A stretch of DNA of 64,000 nucleotides from Martelella sp. NC20 (GCF_013459645.1 NZ_CP054861.1:4762001-4826000); one strand, 5' to 3'; positions 35,024 to 45,868 are shown, counted from the stretch's first letter. Numbers and translations are program-made. Notes: generated from the sequence alone by a model not told the origin.

Positions 35024-37950
35024 TTGTCGCGTCCGTCCTTTGCATCGACGCGTCGGGCCCGCGTACCGTTTTCGGCCGGCAACAGCATGCCCGGCGGCAT
35101 GCCCTTGCGGTAGTCGTCGCCCTTTTCGTCGAGCACCGCCTTCATCCTTTCGACGATCGCAGCCTGCCGGCTTTCACTGGTGATCTTCGCGCCGACGAGG
35201 TCGGTCACGTAGAAACTGTCGATCACCTTCTCGCCGAACGTCGTGATCCGCGCCGTCTGGATATCCAGCGAAAGCTCCGACAGCGTCTGGGTCACATCGG
35301 CCAGCAGGCCGGTGCGGTCGAGACATTCGATCTCGATGACGGTGAAGATATTGGAGAGCTTGTTCGACACGGAGACATGAGTCGGCACCGAAAATGGCCG
35401 CACCGAACGGCGCTCGCGCTTGCGCGCCGCGATCAGTTCGTTGACGTGCTTGCGGCCGGCAAGCAGGTCCTCGATCAGCTTGCCGATGGTGTTTGCGCGC
35501 CGCAATTCATCGGCGTCATCGTCAAACGCCCGGTTCAGGAGGATGGTGTCGAGCGCGCGGCCGTCGGTGGTGGTGAATATCTGGGCGTCGGCAATGTTCG
35601 CCCCCGTTGCAGCGCAGGCGCCGGCGATGATCGACAGCAATCGCGGATGATCGGGCGCCAGAAGCGTGATCTCGGTAATATCGTGAAACGCATTGGTACG
35701 CACCATGGTGGAAAACAAGTGCCGCGCCTTGTCGGCCTCGCGGATGAAGCGGGCATGGCGGACCTGATCCTCCAGCGGCACCGACAGAAGATAGTTCTGG
35801 TAGTGCAGATTGGCATATTTGTGCCGTGCGGCATCTTCCCAGCCGGTAAGCGAATCCTCCAGCACCTCGATCGCGCGCTCGGTCCGCGCCTTGCGCGAAA
35901 CGGCGGAGAAACCGCCGGAAAGCAGGATTTCGGTTTCGTAATAAAGCGTGCGCAGCAATTGCCCCTTCCAGCCGTTCCAGACATCGGGCCCGACGGCGCG
36001 GATATCGCAGACGGTGAGGATCAGCAGGAGGTTGAGCTGGTCGAGCGACTGAACCTTGTCGACGAAATCGACCACGGTCTTGCGGTCGTTGAGGTCGCGG
36101 GTCTGGGAGGTCATCGACATCAGCAGATGATGTTCGATCAGCCAGGCGACAAGCTCGGTCTGCTTCGCCGTCATTCCGAAACGCGGGCACAGCTTGCGCG
36201 CAACCCGGGCGCCGGCGATCGAATGATCTTCCTTGCGACCCTTGGCGATATCGTGCAGCAGCACCGCGACATAGAGCACGGCGCGGTCCTCGACGGACTG
36301 GATCAACCTTGCCGCAAGCGGATGGATCTCCGACTGACCGCCGGCATTGTCGATCTCCGACAGCACGGCGACCGCGCGGATCAGGTGCTCGTCGACGGTG
36401 AAGTGATGATACATGTTGAACTGCATCATCGAAACGATACGGCCGAATTCCGGAATGAACCGGCCGAGCACGCCGGCCTCGTTCATGCGCCTCAGATAAA
36501 GCGCCGGATCGTTGCGCGAGGTCAGGATCGACAGAAACAGCCGGTTGGCCTCCTCGTTTTCCCGGAGTTCGGCATTGATCAGCGACAGCGAGCGCGTCAC
36601 CACCTTCAGCGCATCCGGATGGAATTCGAGGTCGTTGATCACCGCGACGTAGAAGAAGCGGATGAGGGCGACCGGGTCCTTCTTGAACACGTCCGGCTCG
36701 GCGAGCGCGATCCGGCCGCTGTCGGAGACGAATTCGAGCGACCCCGGTATCTTGCGCTGGCGCTTGTAAAGCTTCGACCAGACCACCTGCCCGATCGACG
36801 GCGAGGCCTTGGCCTGCTGCTCTTCAAGGTCGGAGCAGAAGATGCGGGTCAGGTCGCCGACATCCTTGGCGACCAGGAAATAATGCTTCATGAACCGCTC
36901 GACGGCGGACAGGCCGGGTCGGTCCTGATAATCGAGGGCGGCCGCGATTTCAGCCTGGACGTCGAAGGACAGCCGTTCTTCGGCCTTGCCGGTCAGGAAA
37001 TGAAGGTGGCAGCGCACCGTCCACAGGAAATCCTCGGCCCGCAGGAACAGCTTCAGTTCCTGGCGCGACAACACGCCGAGTTCCACAAGCTGGGCGGTAT
37101 CGCGCACCCGGTAGTAATATTTGGCGATCCAGAACAGCGTGTTGAGATCGCGCAGGCCGCCCTTGCCCTCCTTGATATTGGGAACCACGAGATAGCGGGT
37201 ATCGAAGGATTTCTGGTGGCGCTGATCGCGTTCGGCGAGCTTGGCGGCGATGAAATCCGGACCTGTATCGGCCACCACCTCCTTGTCGAAACGCCGCTCC
37301 AGCGCATTGGCAAGCGCCTTGCGCCCGACGATGTAGCGCATTTCCAGGATCGAGGTGCGGATGGTCATGTCCGCCTTGGAAAGCTTGATGCACTCCGTCA
37401 CGCTGCGGGTCGCATGACCGACCTTCTGGCCCATGTCCCAGAGCATGTAGAGAATATATTCAATCGCCTTCAGGGTCTCTTCCCGGTCGGAATCGTCGAT
37501 CAGGAACAGAAGGTCTATATCGGAGCCCGGCGCCAGCGTGTCACGTCCGTAGCCGCCGACGGCGGTGACCGCGAATTCCTTGCGGGTATCGGGAAAAATC
37601 GTGCGGGTGACGAGGTCATGCAGCGCAATCAGCACCTGGTCTTCGAGCCAGGAAATCCGCCGGGCGCATTCCAGCCCGCCGCCATCGGCCTTCAGCAGTT
37701 CGTAGGCACGGGCGCGGCCCGCGGCATTGACCTCCTTCAGCCGCGCAAGGATTGCCTGGCGCACCGCATCCGGGTTGCCGGCATGCTTGCGCGCGATCGC
37801 GCGCAGTTCGTTGCGCAGCACTGAGGGGTCGAACACCTCCGTCATGGCGTATAGATCAGCCTTCGCTGGCGCCGCGGCGGTCTTGATCGCGTTCTGCGCG
37901 GCACGCTCGCGCTGTTCTGGCCCGCGCTGTACTGGCCTTTGTGTCTGCAT
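35020..37950 (-). CDS. glnD: Bifunctional uridylyltransferase/uridylyl-removing enzyme GlnD
   Basis: GlnD senses glutamine and modifies PII proteins, setting the nitrogen response. The 976-residue protein has a nucleotidyltransferase domain with [19 protein letters not shown] (about 131-149), whose Gly and Asp residues bind metal and UTP. An HD domain follows ([13 protein letters not shown] about 514-526, [14 protein letters not shown] about 560-573), and then two C-terminal ACT domains. The ATG at 37950 has AGGCAGG upstream. It is encoded upstream of murJ. Confidence 0.97.
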   Translation of the reverse strand: MQTQRPVQRGPEQRERAAQNAIKTAAAPAKADLYAMTEVFDPSVLRNELRAIARKHAGNPDAVRQAILARLKEVNAAGRARAYELLKADGGGLECARRISWLEDQVLIALHDLVTRTIFPDTRKEFAVTAVGGYGRDTLAPGSDIDLLFLIDDSDREETLKAIEYILYMLWDMGQKVGHATRSVTECIKLSKADMTIRTSILEMRYIVGRKALANALERRFDKEVVADTGPDFIAAKLAERDQRHQKSFDTRYLVVPNIKEGKGGLRDLNTLFWIAKYYYRVRDTAQLVELGVLSRQELKLFLRAEDFLWTVRCHLHFLTGKAEERLSFDVQAEIAAALDYQDRPGLSAVERFMKHYFLVAKDVGDLTRIFCSDLEEQQAKASPSIGQVVWSKLYKRQRKIPGSLEFVSDSGRIALAEPDVFKKDPVALIRFFYVAVINDLEFHPDALKVVTRSLSLINAELRENEEANRLFLSILTSRNDPALYLRRMNEAGVLGRFIPEFGRIVSMMQFNMYHHFTVDEHLIRAVAVLSEIDNAGGQSEIHPLAARLIQSVEDRAVLYVAVLLHDIAKGRKEDHSIAGARVARKLCPRFGMTAKQTELVAWLIEHHLLMSMTSQTRDLNDRKTVVDFVDKVQSLDQLNLLLILTVCDIRAVGPDVWNGWKGQLLRTLYYETEILLSGGFSAVSRKARTERAIEVLEDSLTGWEDAARHKYANLHYQNYLLSVPLEDQVRHARFIREADKARHLFSTMVRTNAFHDITEITLLAPDHPRLLSIIAGACAATGANIADAQIFTTTDGRALDTILLNRAFDDDADELRRANTIGKLIEDLLAGRKHVNELIAARKRERRSVRPFSVPTHVSVSNKLSNIFTVIEIECLDRTGLLADVTQTLSELSLDIQTARITTFGEKVIDSFYVTDLVGAKITSESRQAAIVERMKAVLDEKGDDYRKGMPPGMLLPAENGTRARRVDAKDGRDK

Positions 37951-38004
37951 AGACCTGCCTTTTCCTCGGCGGTTCTCGCGCCGCCGGAGGTTTCTTAAAG
38001 CAAA

Positions 38005-40770
38005 TCACTCGCCAATGGAAACGGCATCATGCATTTTCCGCTTCAGGGCGTAGAGCGTTTCCAGCGCCTCGCGCGGCGTCATGTCGTCGGGCCTGATATC
38101 GGCGAGCATGGCTTCGACCCCGGAGGTTCCGGGCGATGGCTCGGGCGCGCGCATGGCGGACTGGAACAGCGGCAGGTCGTCGATCAGGCTTGCCGCCGGG
38201 TTCTTGCGGTCGGCATCCTCGAGCCGCGACAGCACGTTCTTCGCCCGCCTGACCACGGCGGCCGGCAGGCCCGCGAGACGGGCAACCTGGATACCGTATG
38301 AGCGGTCGGCCGCCCCGGGCCCGACCTCATGCAGAAACACCACGTCGCCCTTCCATTCCTTGACCCGCATGGTCGCGTTCACCAGCCGGGGAAGCTTTTC
38401 GGAAAGCGCGGTCAACTCATGGAAATGGGTGGCGAACAGGCCCCGGCAGCAATTGACGTCGTGCAGATGCTCGACCGCCGCCCATGCGATCGACAACCCG
38501 TCGAAAGTCGCCGTTCCGCGGCCGATCTCATCGAGGATCACCAGCGAGCGGGGGCCCGCCTGATTGAGGATCGCCGCCGTCTCGACCATCTCGACCATGA
38601 AGGTCGAGCGCCCGCGCGCCAGATCGTCGGAGGCTCCGACCCGCGAAAACAGCCGGTCGACAATGCCGATATGGGCCTTTGCGGCCGGCACATGGGCCCC
38701 GATCTGGGCGAGGATCGCAATCAGTGCGTTCTGGCGCAAAAAGGTCGATTTACCGCCCATATTGGGTCCGGTCAGCAGCCAGAGACAGCCGTTTTCGCCC
38801 GTAACCGGCGACAGCGTGCAGTCATTGGCAACGAATGGCCCCGCCGATTGCTTGCGCAGCGCCTGCTCGACCACGGGGTGACGTCCGCCCTCGATTTCGA
38901 ACGCCGTGGTCTCGTCGACCAGCGGCCGGCAATAGGCCTCCGCCTCGGCCAGCACGGCAAAGGCGGCCGACACATCGACAACCGCAAGCGCGAGCGCGCC
39001 CTTCTTCAGGCGTTCGGCGGCGGCCACGACATTGCGGCGCAGGGTTTCGAAGGTATGGAGTTCGATCACCAGCGCCTCGCCCGCGGCATTGGCGATCCGG
39101 CTTTCGAGATCGGCAAGCTCGGCGGTGGTGAACCGCATCGCGTTGGCCATGGTCTGGCGATGGATGAACTTCGCCTTCGCCGCATCGCCCTCGGTCAGCG
39201 CGCGGGCATTGCCGGCGGTGACCTCGATGAAATAGCCGAGCACGTTGTTGTGCTTGATCTTCAGCGCCTTGACCCCGGTTTCCTCGGCATATTGCGCCTG
39301 CAGCCCGGCAATCACCCGGCGCGATTTGTCCCGCAGCCCCCGGGCCTCGTCGAGGGCGTTATCAGCGCCTTCGCGCACGAAACCGCCGTCGCGCTTCAGG
39401 AGCGGCAACTCATCGGCAAGGGCGGCAGCGAGTTGCTGCTCGAGGTCGTGCGGCAGCGCCTGCAGCGATGCAAGCGCAGCTGCGAGTTCCGCCGGCAGAT
39501 CGGCGTCCGAAAGCACATCGGCAATCGCGCGGGCAACGGCGAGGCCGCGCTGGATCGCGCCGAGATCGCGCGGGCCGCCGCGATCGAGCGCCAGACGCGA
39601 CAGCGCGCGCGGCATGTCGGGAAGCTGCTTCAGATGGTCGCGAACCGCATCCGAGCGCGCAACGTCGGAGAGGAAGAAGCTCACCGAATCCAGGCGGGCA
39701 TGAATGGTTTCCGCGTCCGTCAGCGGCGACATCAGCCGTTCGCCGAGGAGGCGCGCGCCGCTGCCGGTCACCGTCCGGTCGATCGCCTTCAGCAGCGACC
39801 CGTCGCGCCCGCCCGCCATGGTGCGCACCAGTTCGAGATTGGCGCGGGTAGCGGGATCGATGAACATCGCGGCCGAAGCGCCGTCCTGCTCGGGAATGCC
39901 AAGCGGCGGGCGCTCGTTGATCTGGGTCTTTTCGACATAGGCGACGGCGGCGGCGGCGGCGGAAAGCTCCGGCCGGGAAAACCGCCCGAAGCCATCGAGC
40001 GTGGCAACGCCGAAGAAGCGGCCGAGACGATCCTGCGCGGTGGCGCCATCGAACAGCACGGCCGGCTGCGGAGAGACCGCGCGCCCCAGAAGATCGAAGA
40101 CCGGCCGCAGCTTTTCGTCGGAAAACACGGTGTCGGCGACGAGCAGTTCGCGCGGCTCGACGCGCATGATATCGGCGGCAAGGCGGCTTTGCGATGTCGC
40201 GCAAACCCGGAAAACCCCGGTGGAAATATCGATCCAGGCAAGACCGTAATTGCTTTCCCCCTCGCCCTTCATGCGCGACAGCGCCATCAGGTAGTTGCTT
40301 TCGCCGGGGGCCAACAGCTTGTCCTCGGTGATCGTGCCCGCCGTCACCAGACGGGTGACGTTACGCCTGACCACGGATTTCGAGCCGCGCTTCTTGGCCT
40401 CGGCCGGATCCTCGGTCTGCTCGCAGACGGCGACCCGGAAGCCGAGGCCGATCAGTTTCTGGAGATAATCGTCGGCGGCATGGACCGGCACGCCGCACAT
40501 CGGAATGTCGCGGCCGAGATGCTGGCCCCGCTTGGTCAGCGTGATCGACAGCGCGCGCGCGGCCGCCACGGCATCATCGAAAAACAGCTCGTAGAAATCG
40601 CCCATCCGGTAGAACAGCAGAAGATCGGGGTTTGCGGCCTTGATCTCGATATACTGCTCCATCATCGGCGTTGCCGATGCCCGGCTTTCCTCGGAGATCA
40701 GTTCTTCGGTCGGGATACGATTATCGTCTGCCACGGCGCACGCTCGATATGAAGGGATTGTCCCTTTCAT
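38005..40770 (-). CDS. mutS: DNA mismatch repair protein MutS
   Basis: MutS recognises mismatches and small loops and recruits MutL. The 921-residue protein has the mismatch-binding domain I with [15 protein letters not shown] (about 53-67, Phe and Glu of the FxE motif). The core domains follow, then the ATPase with Walker [16 protein letters not shown] (about 668-682) and Walker [17 protein letters not shown]. The start ATG at 40770 lacks a clear ribosome-binding site; a GTG 12 codons in is an alternative. The same-strand neighbour downstream is glnD, across 54 bp. Confidence 0.97.
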   Translation of the reverse strand: MKGTIPSYRACAVADDNRIPTEELISEESRASATPMMEQYIEIKAANPDLLLFYRMGDFYELFFDDAVAAARALSITLTKRGQHLGRDIPMCGVPVHAADDYLQKLIGLGFRVAVCEQTEDPAEAKKRGSKSVVRRNVTRLVTAGTITEDKLLAPGESNYLMALSRMKGEGESNYGLAWIDISTGVFRVCATSQSRLAADIMRVEPRELLVADTVFSDEKLRPVFDLLGRAVSPQPAVLFDGATAQDRLGRFFGVATLDGFGRFSRPELSAAAAAVAYVEKTQINERPPLGIPEQDGASAAMFIDPATRANLELVRTMAGGRDGSLLKAIDRTVTGSGARLLGERLMSPLTDAETIHARLDSVSFFLSDVARSDAVRDHLKQLPDMPRALSRLALDRGGPRDLGAIQRGLAVARAIADVLSDADLPAELAAALASLQALPHDLEQQLAAALADELPLLKRDGGFVREGADNALDEARGLRDKSRRVIAGLQAQYAEETGVKALKIKHNNVLGYFIEVTAGNARALTEGDAAKAKFIHRQTMANAMRFTTAELADLESRIANAAGEALVIELHTFETLRRNVVAAAERLKKGALALAVVDVSAAFAVLAEAEAYCRPLVDETTAFEIEGGRHPVVEQALRKQSAGPFVANDCTLSPVTGENGCLWLLTGPNMGGKSTFLRQNALIAILAQIGAHVPAAKAHIGIVDRLFSRVGASDDLARGRSTFMVEMVETAAILNQAGPRSLVILDEIGRGTATFDGLSIAWAAVEHLHDVNCCRGLFATHFHELTALSEKLPRLVNATMRVKEWKGDVVFLHEVGPGAADRSYGIQVARLAGLPAAVVRRAKNVLSRLEDADRKNPAASLIDDLPLFQSAMRAPEPSPGTSGVEAMLADIRPDDMTPREALETLYALKRKMHDAVSIGE

Positions 40771-40903
40771 CTGTCACGAATTTCTGCGGCTCGAAAGGGT
40801 CGGCGGCAAGAAAGCTGGGCAAAACGTGAATGGAGGCCTGTCCGGTTTCGCTGCGCTCGATCCAAGCTCGGCCTATCGACGCCTAAAAGGCTTCTCAGCC
40901 TAC

Positions 40904-41053
40904 AATCTCTCCCCTTGAGGGAGAGATGCCCCAACAGGGGCAGAGAGGGGTGAACCCTTTCCTCATGCTCGGAGCTTGCGGCTTATGCCCATACCCCTCT
41001 CTGTCGCTTTCGCGACATCTCCCCCTCAAGGGGGGAGATTATTGGGGGCTATG
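40904..41053. repeat. Dispersed palindromic repeat, family B, copy 2
   Basis: This approximately 150-bp element lies between olsB and mutS. The left arm carries the self-complementary CTCTCCCCTTGAGGGAGAG, GCCCCAACAGGGGC and GAGAGGGGT. The right arm carries ACCCCTCTCTGTCG, TGTCGCTTTCGCGACA and CTCCCCCTCAAGGGGGGAG. The outer arms also pair with each other, giving a branched, cruciform-like structure around a variable centre. It is close in sequence to the copy at 54486. No gene is seen in 40771-41075. Confidence 0.85.
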
Positions 41054-41075
41054 CGGTTCGCCGCTAAGAAACCGC

Positions 41076-41942
41076 TCAGCTCGCGAAGCGTCCGGCGTCG
41101 GCGCCGTAATAATTCAGGTAGCGGTCCGAAATCGAGGTGATGGGAAGCACGATCAGCACGTCGGTCGTGTTGAAGGCGTGGTCGATCACGGCGCCCTCGC
41201 CCACCATCGCGCCGAGGCGCAGATAGCCCTTGATCAGCGGCGGCAGGCCGGTGAGCGCGCGCCGGCCCGAGGCGTCTTCGGCCGGCATCAGGTTCATGTC
41301 GACGGCCAGTTCCGGATGGGCGGCAACGGACCAGTCGCCGGTGGCGCGGGCGTTGTGATACAGGAAGGAGAGCGCCATGGCGTGGGCGGCGGGGTCGGTA
41401 CCGTGGAAGGAGGCGCAGCCGAACATCACGCCGATATCGTGCTTCAGCGCATAGGCCCAGTTACCCTGCCAGAGCAGTTCCACGGTGCGCTTGCTGCGGT
41501 AATCCGGCAACACGCAGGACCGGCCGAGTTCCATGAACCGGACCTCGGGACGGCGAGCGACGAGGCCGGCGGTCTGGAATTCGGAATCGGAATAAAATCC
41601 GCCGTGTTCCATCGCGACCTCATGGCGCAGCAACCGGTAGGTGCCGACGATCTGATCTTCGGGCTCGCCCTCGATCTTGCGGTCGATCACCAGAAGATGG
41701 TCGCAGATGTCATCCCAGCGGTCGAAATCACGCTTTGCCCGCATCGCGTCTTCCGGCAGGCGGGCTTGCATTTCCTCAACGAAAACGCGGTAGCGGATGG
41801 ATTGAGCGGCATCGATCTCCGCCGCCGTCTCTGCAATCCGGGTTTCCATGCTGCCGATGCGGCCGAGTACGCCGTCGCCCGCCATGGCAATGGGGCTACC
41901 GGGGACCGACGGTTGCAGAAGATCAAGAACTTCCATCGTCAT
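41076..41942 (-). CDS. olsB: L-ornithine N-acyltransferase OlsB (ornithine lipid synthesis)
   Basis: OlsB attaches a 3-hydroxyacyl chain to ornithine, the first step of phosphorus-free ornithine lipids. The 288-residue protein is a hemolysin-like GNAT enzyme: IRYRVFVEEMQARLPEDAMRAKRDFDRWDDICDH region (about 45-80), then VGTYRLLRHEVA, FMELGRSCVLPDYRSKRTVE and PPLIKGYLRLGA. The ATG at 41942 follows GGAACGTGCG; a longer start at 41975 would crowd the Pho box. A CTGTCAC-GAAC-CTGTCGC Pho box lies 47-64 bp upstream, fitting the known phosphate control of olsB in Sinorhizobium. Confidence 0.9.
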   Translation of the reverse strand: MTMEVLDLLQPSVPGSPIAMAGDGVLGRIGSMETRIAETAAEIDAAQSIRYRVFVEEMQARLPEDAMRAKRDFDRWDDICDHLLVIDRKIEGEPEDQIVGTYRLLRHEVAMEHGGFYSDSEFQTAGLVARRPEVRFMELGRSCVLPDYRSKRTVELLWQGNWAYALKHDIGVMFGCASFHGTDPAAHAMALSFLYHNARATGDWSVAAHPELAVDMNLMPAEDASGRRALTGLPPLIKGYLRLGAMVGEGAVIDHAFNTTDVLIVLPITSISDRYLNYYGADAGRFAS

Positions 41943-41988
41943 CGCACGTTCCGGATTATTTGTCTTGGGTGTCATAAAGCACTTTACT

Positions 41989-42006
41989 GCGACAGGTTCG
42001 TGACAG
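41989..42006 (-). promoter_or_regulatory. Pho box upstream of olsB
   Basis: Read on the minus strand: CTGTCAC, four bases (GAAC), CTGTCGC. This is a direct repeat with 11-bp period matching the PhoB consensus CTGTCAT-N4-CTGTCAT at 11 of 14 conserved positions or better. It is correctly placed and oriented for PhoB activation of olsB in phosphate starvation. The rest of the gap 41943-42226 holds no gene. Confidence 0.75.
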
Positions 42007-42226
42007 CCGCATCCCGCAATCTGAGGGCAGGAGAAGGCTTGGCTCAAGACCTCCCCGCGCCGTTTCCGTGCTATCCGGGCAACCGCCCAGCTGTAAGAAA
42101 CTGTAATACATGGCGGGAACAAGGTCCAGCCGCTTTTGACGAACCGCCAACGTCGAACACGCCCGCGAGGCCATGGTCCAAGTCATTGAATGGGCAACAG
42201 TTCCGCTAATATAGCGCTGAAGCCCC

Positions 42227-42715
42227 TCAGGCGTCGTCCTTGTCCGGCTGCTTCAGCAGGAACTCCTGAATGAAGATCATCACGGCGCCGATGGTGATGT
42301 AGCTGTCGGCGAGATTGAAGATCGGAAACGTCCAGTTGCCGACATGAAAGCGGATGTAATCGACGACGTGGCCATAGATGAAATGGTCGAGAATGTTGCC
42401 GAGCGCGCCTGACACCACCAGCGCGAAACCGAAAAGCGCGAACGCCTGCCCCGGCGCGGTTCGGCGCCAGAGATAGATCACCACCGCGACGATCACCAGA
42501 CGCATCGCCACCAGCGCCCAGCCATTGGTGTCGGAAAGCAGCGAAAACGCGATGCCCGGATTATAGGTCTTGAACAGACCCAGAAACGGCAGCACGTCAT
42601 AGGTCCGGTGCAGCGGAAGATAGATCTCGACGGCATATTTCACCACCGCGTCGATCAGAACGGCGATCACGATGAACAGGATTGCAGGCCCCGGACGGGA
42701 AAGCGGCGATGTCAT
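42227..42715 (-). CDS. lspA: Lipoprotein signal peptidase (signal peptidase II)
   Basis: LspA removes signal peptides from prolipoproteins in the inner membrane. The 162-residue protein has four membrane helices and the two catalytic aspartates in GHVVDYIRFHVGNW and FNLADSYITIGA (about 115-143), preceded by GALGNILDHF. Its ATG overlaps the following methyltransferase stop by four bases, so it is in the operon with the RNA methyltransferases. Confidence 0.96.
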   Translation of the reverse strand: MTSPLSRPGPAILFIVIAVLIDAVVKYAVEIYLPLHRTYDVLPFLGLFKTYNPGIAFSLLSDTNGWALVAMRLVIVAVVIYLWRRTAPGQAFALFGFALVVSGALGNILDHFIYGHVVDYIRFHVGNWTFPIFNLADSYITIGAVMIFIQEFLLKQPDKDDA

Positions 42716-43569
42716 CGGCCGGGCTCCTCAAGCGACAGAAGGTGGCGGCGCGCCTCGTAAAGCATCACGGCGGTGGCGACGGCCAGATTGAGCGAATCGG
42801 CCCGACCCTGCTGCGGTATGCGCGCAAGCCTGCCCGCGCCTTCGGCAAGTTCGGCCGGCAGGCCCTGCTGCTCGTTGCCCATCAGGAGCACGACCGGCTT
42901 TTTGGTATAGTCGATGGTGCGGTAATCGACGGAGCCCGCCAGATGGGTCGCGACGATTTCCGCGCCGCTTTTTTTCGCCCACTCAAGAAAGGCTCGCGGC
43001 TCGGCGCGCGAGACCGGCAGCGCGAACACCGATCCCATCGTCGCACGCACCGTCTCCAGCGAGAATGGGTCCGTCGTCTCGCCAACGAGAATGATCCCCG
43101 ATGCGCCGGCGGCATCCGCCGTGCGGATGATCGTGCCGAGATTGCCGGGATCGCGCACCCGGTCGAGCGCGATATAGGTCTCGTCTTTCCTCGGCGTGAT
43201 CTCGGCAAGCGGCCGGTAACGGCTTTCGAACACGCCGGCCACCATCTGCGGATTGTCGCGGCGGGTGATCGCGCCGAGCACTTTTTCCGAGACCTCGAGC
43301 ACCAGCCCGCCGGAGGCGACGGTCTTGGCGGCCGCCTTTTCGACCGCCGGCTTGCCCTTGGCCGACTTGGCGTAGATCAGCGTGCGGATCATCCAGCCGA
43401 GTTCAAGCGCGTCGATGATCAGCTTCAGTCCTTCCGCGAGAAACGTGCCGCTTTCCTCACGATGCTTCTTCTGGCTGAGCGCCCTGATATCCTTGATGAT
43501 CGGATTGGAGAGGCTGGTGACCTCCTTGACCGTGCCGACGCGCGGGGCGCGTTCCCTGTCGAAGCTCAT
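42712..43569 (-). CDS. TrmH/SpoU-family RNA 2'-O-methyltransferase
   Basis: The 285-residue protein has an N-terminal substrate-binding domain (about 10-100) and a SPOUT methyltransferase domain. Its motifs are DRVRDPGNLGTIIRTADAAG (motif 1, about 138-157), VLLMGNEQQGLP (motif 2, about 227-238) and ADSLNLAVATAVMLYE (motif 3, about 255-270). The target is probably rRNA or tRNA ribose; the exact nucleoside is not inferable. The ATG at 43569 overlaps the stop of the upstream methyltransferase gene. Confidence 0.92.
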   Translation of the reverse strand: MSFDRERAPRVGTVKEVTSLSNPIIKDIRALSQKKHREESGTFLAEGLKLIIDALELGWMIRTLIYAKSAKGKPAVEKAAAKTVASGGLVLEVSEKVLGAITRRDNPQMVAGVFESRYRPLAEITPRKDETYIALDRVRDPGNLGTIIRTADAAGASGIILVGETTDPFSLETVRATMGSVFALPVSRAEPRAFLEWAKKSGAEIVATHLAGSVDYRTIDYTKKPVVLLMGNEQQGLPAELAEGAGRLARIPQQGRADSLNLAVATAVMLYEARRHLLSLEEPGR

Positions 43570-44669
43570 TGTGGCAACCACCGCGCATAAAGTGAGGTCG
43601 AGAGCGCCCGGCCCGGCTCGTTTCCGGAAACCCCACTCTCGCGGATGACGAGTTCGCCCGATTCGACCACGCCGCCGAAGCCGCGCATGGTCTCCATCAT
43701 AAGCTCATGGATCGAGTAGAAGCTGGCGCGGATCGAATAGGCGGTCAGCACCAGACCCAGCGCATCGGGCTTCAGGATCGCGCGGCAGAGATCGAGCATT
43801 TTCGGCAGGTGTTCGAACAGCTGCCAGATCTCGCCATTCGGACCACGACCGAATTTCGGCGGGTCGGTCAGGATGATGTCGTAGTGATTGCCGCGCCGCG
43901 CCTCGCGCTCGATGAATTTCATGGCGTCGTCGCAGATCCAGCGGATCGGCTTGTCGGAAAGGCCGGACAGCGCCTGGTTCTCGCGCGCCCAGCCGATCGC
44001 CTTCTTCGAGGCGTCGACATGGGTCACTTCCGCGCCGGCGGCCGCGGCCACCAGCGAGGCGACGCCGGTATAGCCGAACAGGTTGAGCACCTTCGGCTTC
44101 GCGCCGCCGCGTTTTCCCGCGGCCTCCAGCACGTCGCGCATCCACTGCCAGTGGGCGATCTGCTCGGGAAACACGCCGACATGGCGAAACGCGGTAAAGC
44201 GCCCCAGAAAATCGACATCCAGAATGCGAAGCGGCCAGGTTTCGCCCAGCGCCGCCTTGGGAAACATCCACCGGCCCATGCCCTCCTCATCGGTATCGCC
44301 GGTAAACACCGCATCGGCATTGGCCCAGGTCTTTTCATCCAGCAGCGGCGGCCACAGCGCCTGGGCTTCAGGGCGCACGATGCGATAGTCGCCATATTGT
44401 TCGAGCTTCAGCCCATGGCCGCTATCGATCAGATGGAAGCCGTCCGCCGATGCCGATTCGAGAATATGGGGAATGCGTTCGGCCGGCCGCTCGCCCTGCT
44501 TCATCGCCACCCATTGCGGCTCCGGCTGGCGGCTTTTCCGCTCGCCCGGTTCGCGCTGCTCATCGCGGCGGCGCGGATTTTGATCCTGCGCTGCCTTGAC
44601 GGACGGCGCATTGCGGCCGTCGCCCCTGCCGGGCTTGCGGCGCGTCTTGTCCTGTCTCGAAGGCGTCAT
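43566..44669 (-). CDS. Class I SAM-dependent methyltransferase (RlmI/RlmK-like)
   Basis: The 367-residue protein begins with a basic, disordered stretch of about 60 residues (KTRRKPGRGDGRN and similar). A Rossmann methyltransferase follows: KVLNLFGYTGVASLVAAAAG (about 193-212, motif I), THVDASKKAIGWAREN, and IILTDPPKFGRGPNGEIW with the DPPKF catalytic motif of 23S rRNA m5C methyltransferases. This makes RlmI-like rRNA methylation likely. It is the first gene of the run to lspA. Confidence 0.88.
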   Translation of the reverse strand: MTPSRQDKTRRKPGRGDGRNAPSVKAAQDQNPRRRDEQREPGERKSRQPEPQWVAMKQGERPAERIPHILESASADGFHLIDSGHGLKLEQYGDYRIVRPEAQALWPPLLDEKTWANADAVFTGDTDEEGMGRWMFPKAALGETWPLRILDVDFLGRFTAFRHVGVFPEQIAHWQWMRDVLEAAGKRGGAKPKVLNLFGYTGVASLVAAAAGAEVTHVDASKKAIGWARENQALSGLSDKPIRWICDDAMKFIEREARRGNHYDIILTDPPKFGRGPNGEIWQLFEHLPKMLDLCRAILKPDALGLVLTAYSIRASFYSIHELMMETMRGFGGVVESGELVIRESGVSGNEPGRALSTSLYARWLPQ

Positions 44670-44750
44670 GAAAGACCGTATCCCGGGTTGGTCGGAAGCT
44701 CGCGGTTTATCAGCCCTGTCGGGAAAATGGCAAGTCCTGTCGGCACAGCC

Positions 44751-45098
44751 TCAGGCCGAGGGCAGCCGGTCGAGCGGCCGCGTTTGCGGCAATTCGGCGG
44801 GCCGGGTTTTCTGGCGATCGGCTTCCGCGCGCCATTCGGCAGCCTCGCGGCGCTTCGCCTTGGCCGTTTTGCGGTACTTGCGCTGGGAAAACCAGGTCGC
44901 CAGCGAGCCGAAGATCAATCCCAGAATGAACGCGGCGAAGATATAGACAAAGAACGGCGCCGAGACGGAAAGCACCTTGTCGTCGGCATTGAACGGGTTG
45001 AGCGCCATGGACACCGACTGGCGGTTTGCCACGCAAAGCACGATGAGCACGACCCCGACCGGCGCCAGAATGAGAATGTTGATCAGTTTCCTGGTCAT
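44751..45098 (-). CDS. lapA: LapA-domain (DUF1049) membrane protein
   Basis: This 115-residue protein has two membrane helices (about 5-25 LINILILAPVGVVLIVLCVA and about 50-72) and a basic cytoplasmic helix (WFSQRKYRKTAKAKRREAAE). This matches the LapA/DUF1049 family; LapA with LapB and FtsH adjusts LPS synthesis in E. coli. It is 37 bp downstream of ihfB, the same order as in other alphaproteobacteria. The gene symbol is by domain only. Confidence 0.85.
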   Translation of the reverse strand: MTRKLINILILAPVGVVLIVLCVANRQSVSMALNPFNADDKVLSVSAPFFVYIFAAFILGLIFGSLATWFSQRKYRKTAKAKRREAAEWRAEADRQKTRPAELPQTRPLDRLPSA

Positions 45099-45135
45099 GA
45101 TGTGCCCGCCCCGATAGTGTCGCCGCATTCAGCGG

Positions 45136-45432
45136 TCAATTGCCGTCTTTCTGATCAGGATTGAGGCGTTCGCGCAGTTCCTTGCCGGTCTTGAAGAACG
45201 GCACCCACTTTTCCTCGACGAATACCGCGTCGCCGGTGCGCGGGTTTCGGCCCGAGCGCGAGGGTCGGTTTTTCACCGAAAAAGCGCCAAAACCGCGTAG
45301 TTCGACCCGGTTGCCCGAGGCCAGCGCATCGGCGATTTCATCGAGAATGGCGTTCACGATGTTCTCGACATCGCGGTGATAGAGATGCGGATTACGTGCC
45401 GCAACAATCTGAACCAGCTCCGACTTGATCAC
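45136..45432 (-). CDS. ihfB: Integration host factor subunit beta
   Basis: IHF bends DNA at specific sites and assists sigma-54 promoters, recombination and replication. The 98-residue protein has the HU/IHF signature: [17 protein letters not shown] at the start and [20 protein letters not shown] (about 46-65), with the intercalating Pro in RNPRTG. The GTG start at 45432, after GAGGGGTCGAAT, gives a normal length. The 436-bp gap upstream to lptC (45433-45868) contains no recognisable gene; it holds a short stem AGTCTG/CAGACT near 45470-45486 and no assigned promoter. Confidence 0.94.
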   Translation of the reverse strand: MIKSELVQIVAARNPHLYHRDVENIVNAILDEIADALASGNRVELRGFGAFSVKNRPSRSGRNPRTGDAVFVEEKWVPFFKTGKELRERLNPDQKDGN

Positions 45433-45868
45433 ATTCGACCCCTCAAATCCATGATTTTCAATGCCAATTAGTCTGCCCGACAGACTATGGCCCGTCAACA
45501 AGTCAGATCGGCGACAAGACGACTTCGTCCCCCCGGACGCCGGTCTGACGCCGGTGAAGGTCTGATTCAGCCGTGTAACGCCTCAAACCTGACCTGTTTA
45601 CGTTATACGCAACCCCGATTTCAAGTATGCGTAGGCATAAGATGGAGCGATTTTGCGGGTTGGGAACCCCGGCGACGGCGTTTTCGCCCGAGCGACCCCG
45701 AACGAAGGCCCCAATCGCGGTGCCGCTTGACAATCGGTCCGCCACACAGCACCTCCGCTTGATTGCGGGACTTCCGATGCCTAGATGGTCAACTTGTTCT
45801 CGATCGCAAAACATAATAATCGTGACGCTTGTAATAAAAGCGCGCAATGGACACCGAAACGGCACGGC

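Noticed and set aside
34954..37824. Very long open frame on the plus strand opposite glnD (956 codons).
   Set aside because: GC-rich codon use keeps the opposite strand open. It has no recognisable domain, and its composition is that of a mirrored gene rich in Asp, Gly, His and Arg.
38329..40752. Long plus-strand open frame opposite mutS (807 codons).
   Set aside because: It mirrors mutS with no domain and no ribosome-binding site; mutS is unmistakable.
45433..45868. Small gene in the 436-bp ihfB-lptC gap.
   Set aside because: Short frames there lack ribosome-binding sites and family similarity; the in-frame extension of lptC to 45785 is unconvincing.
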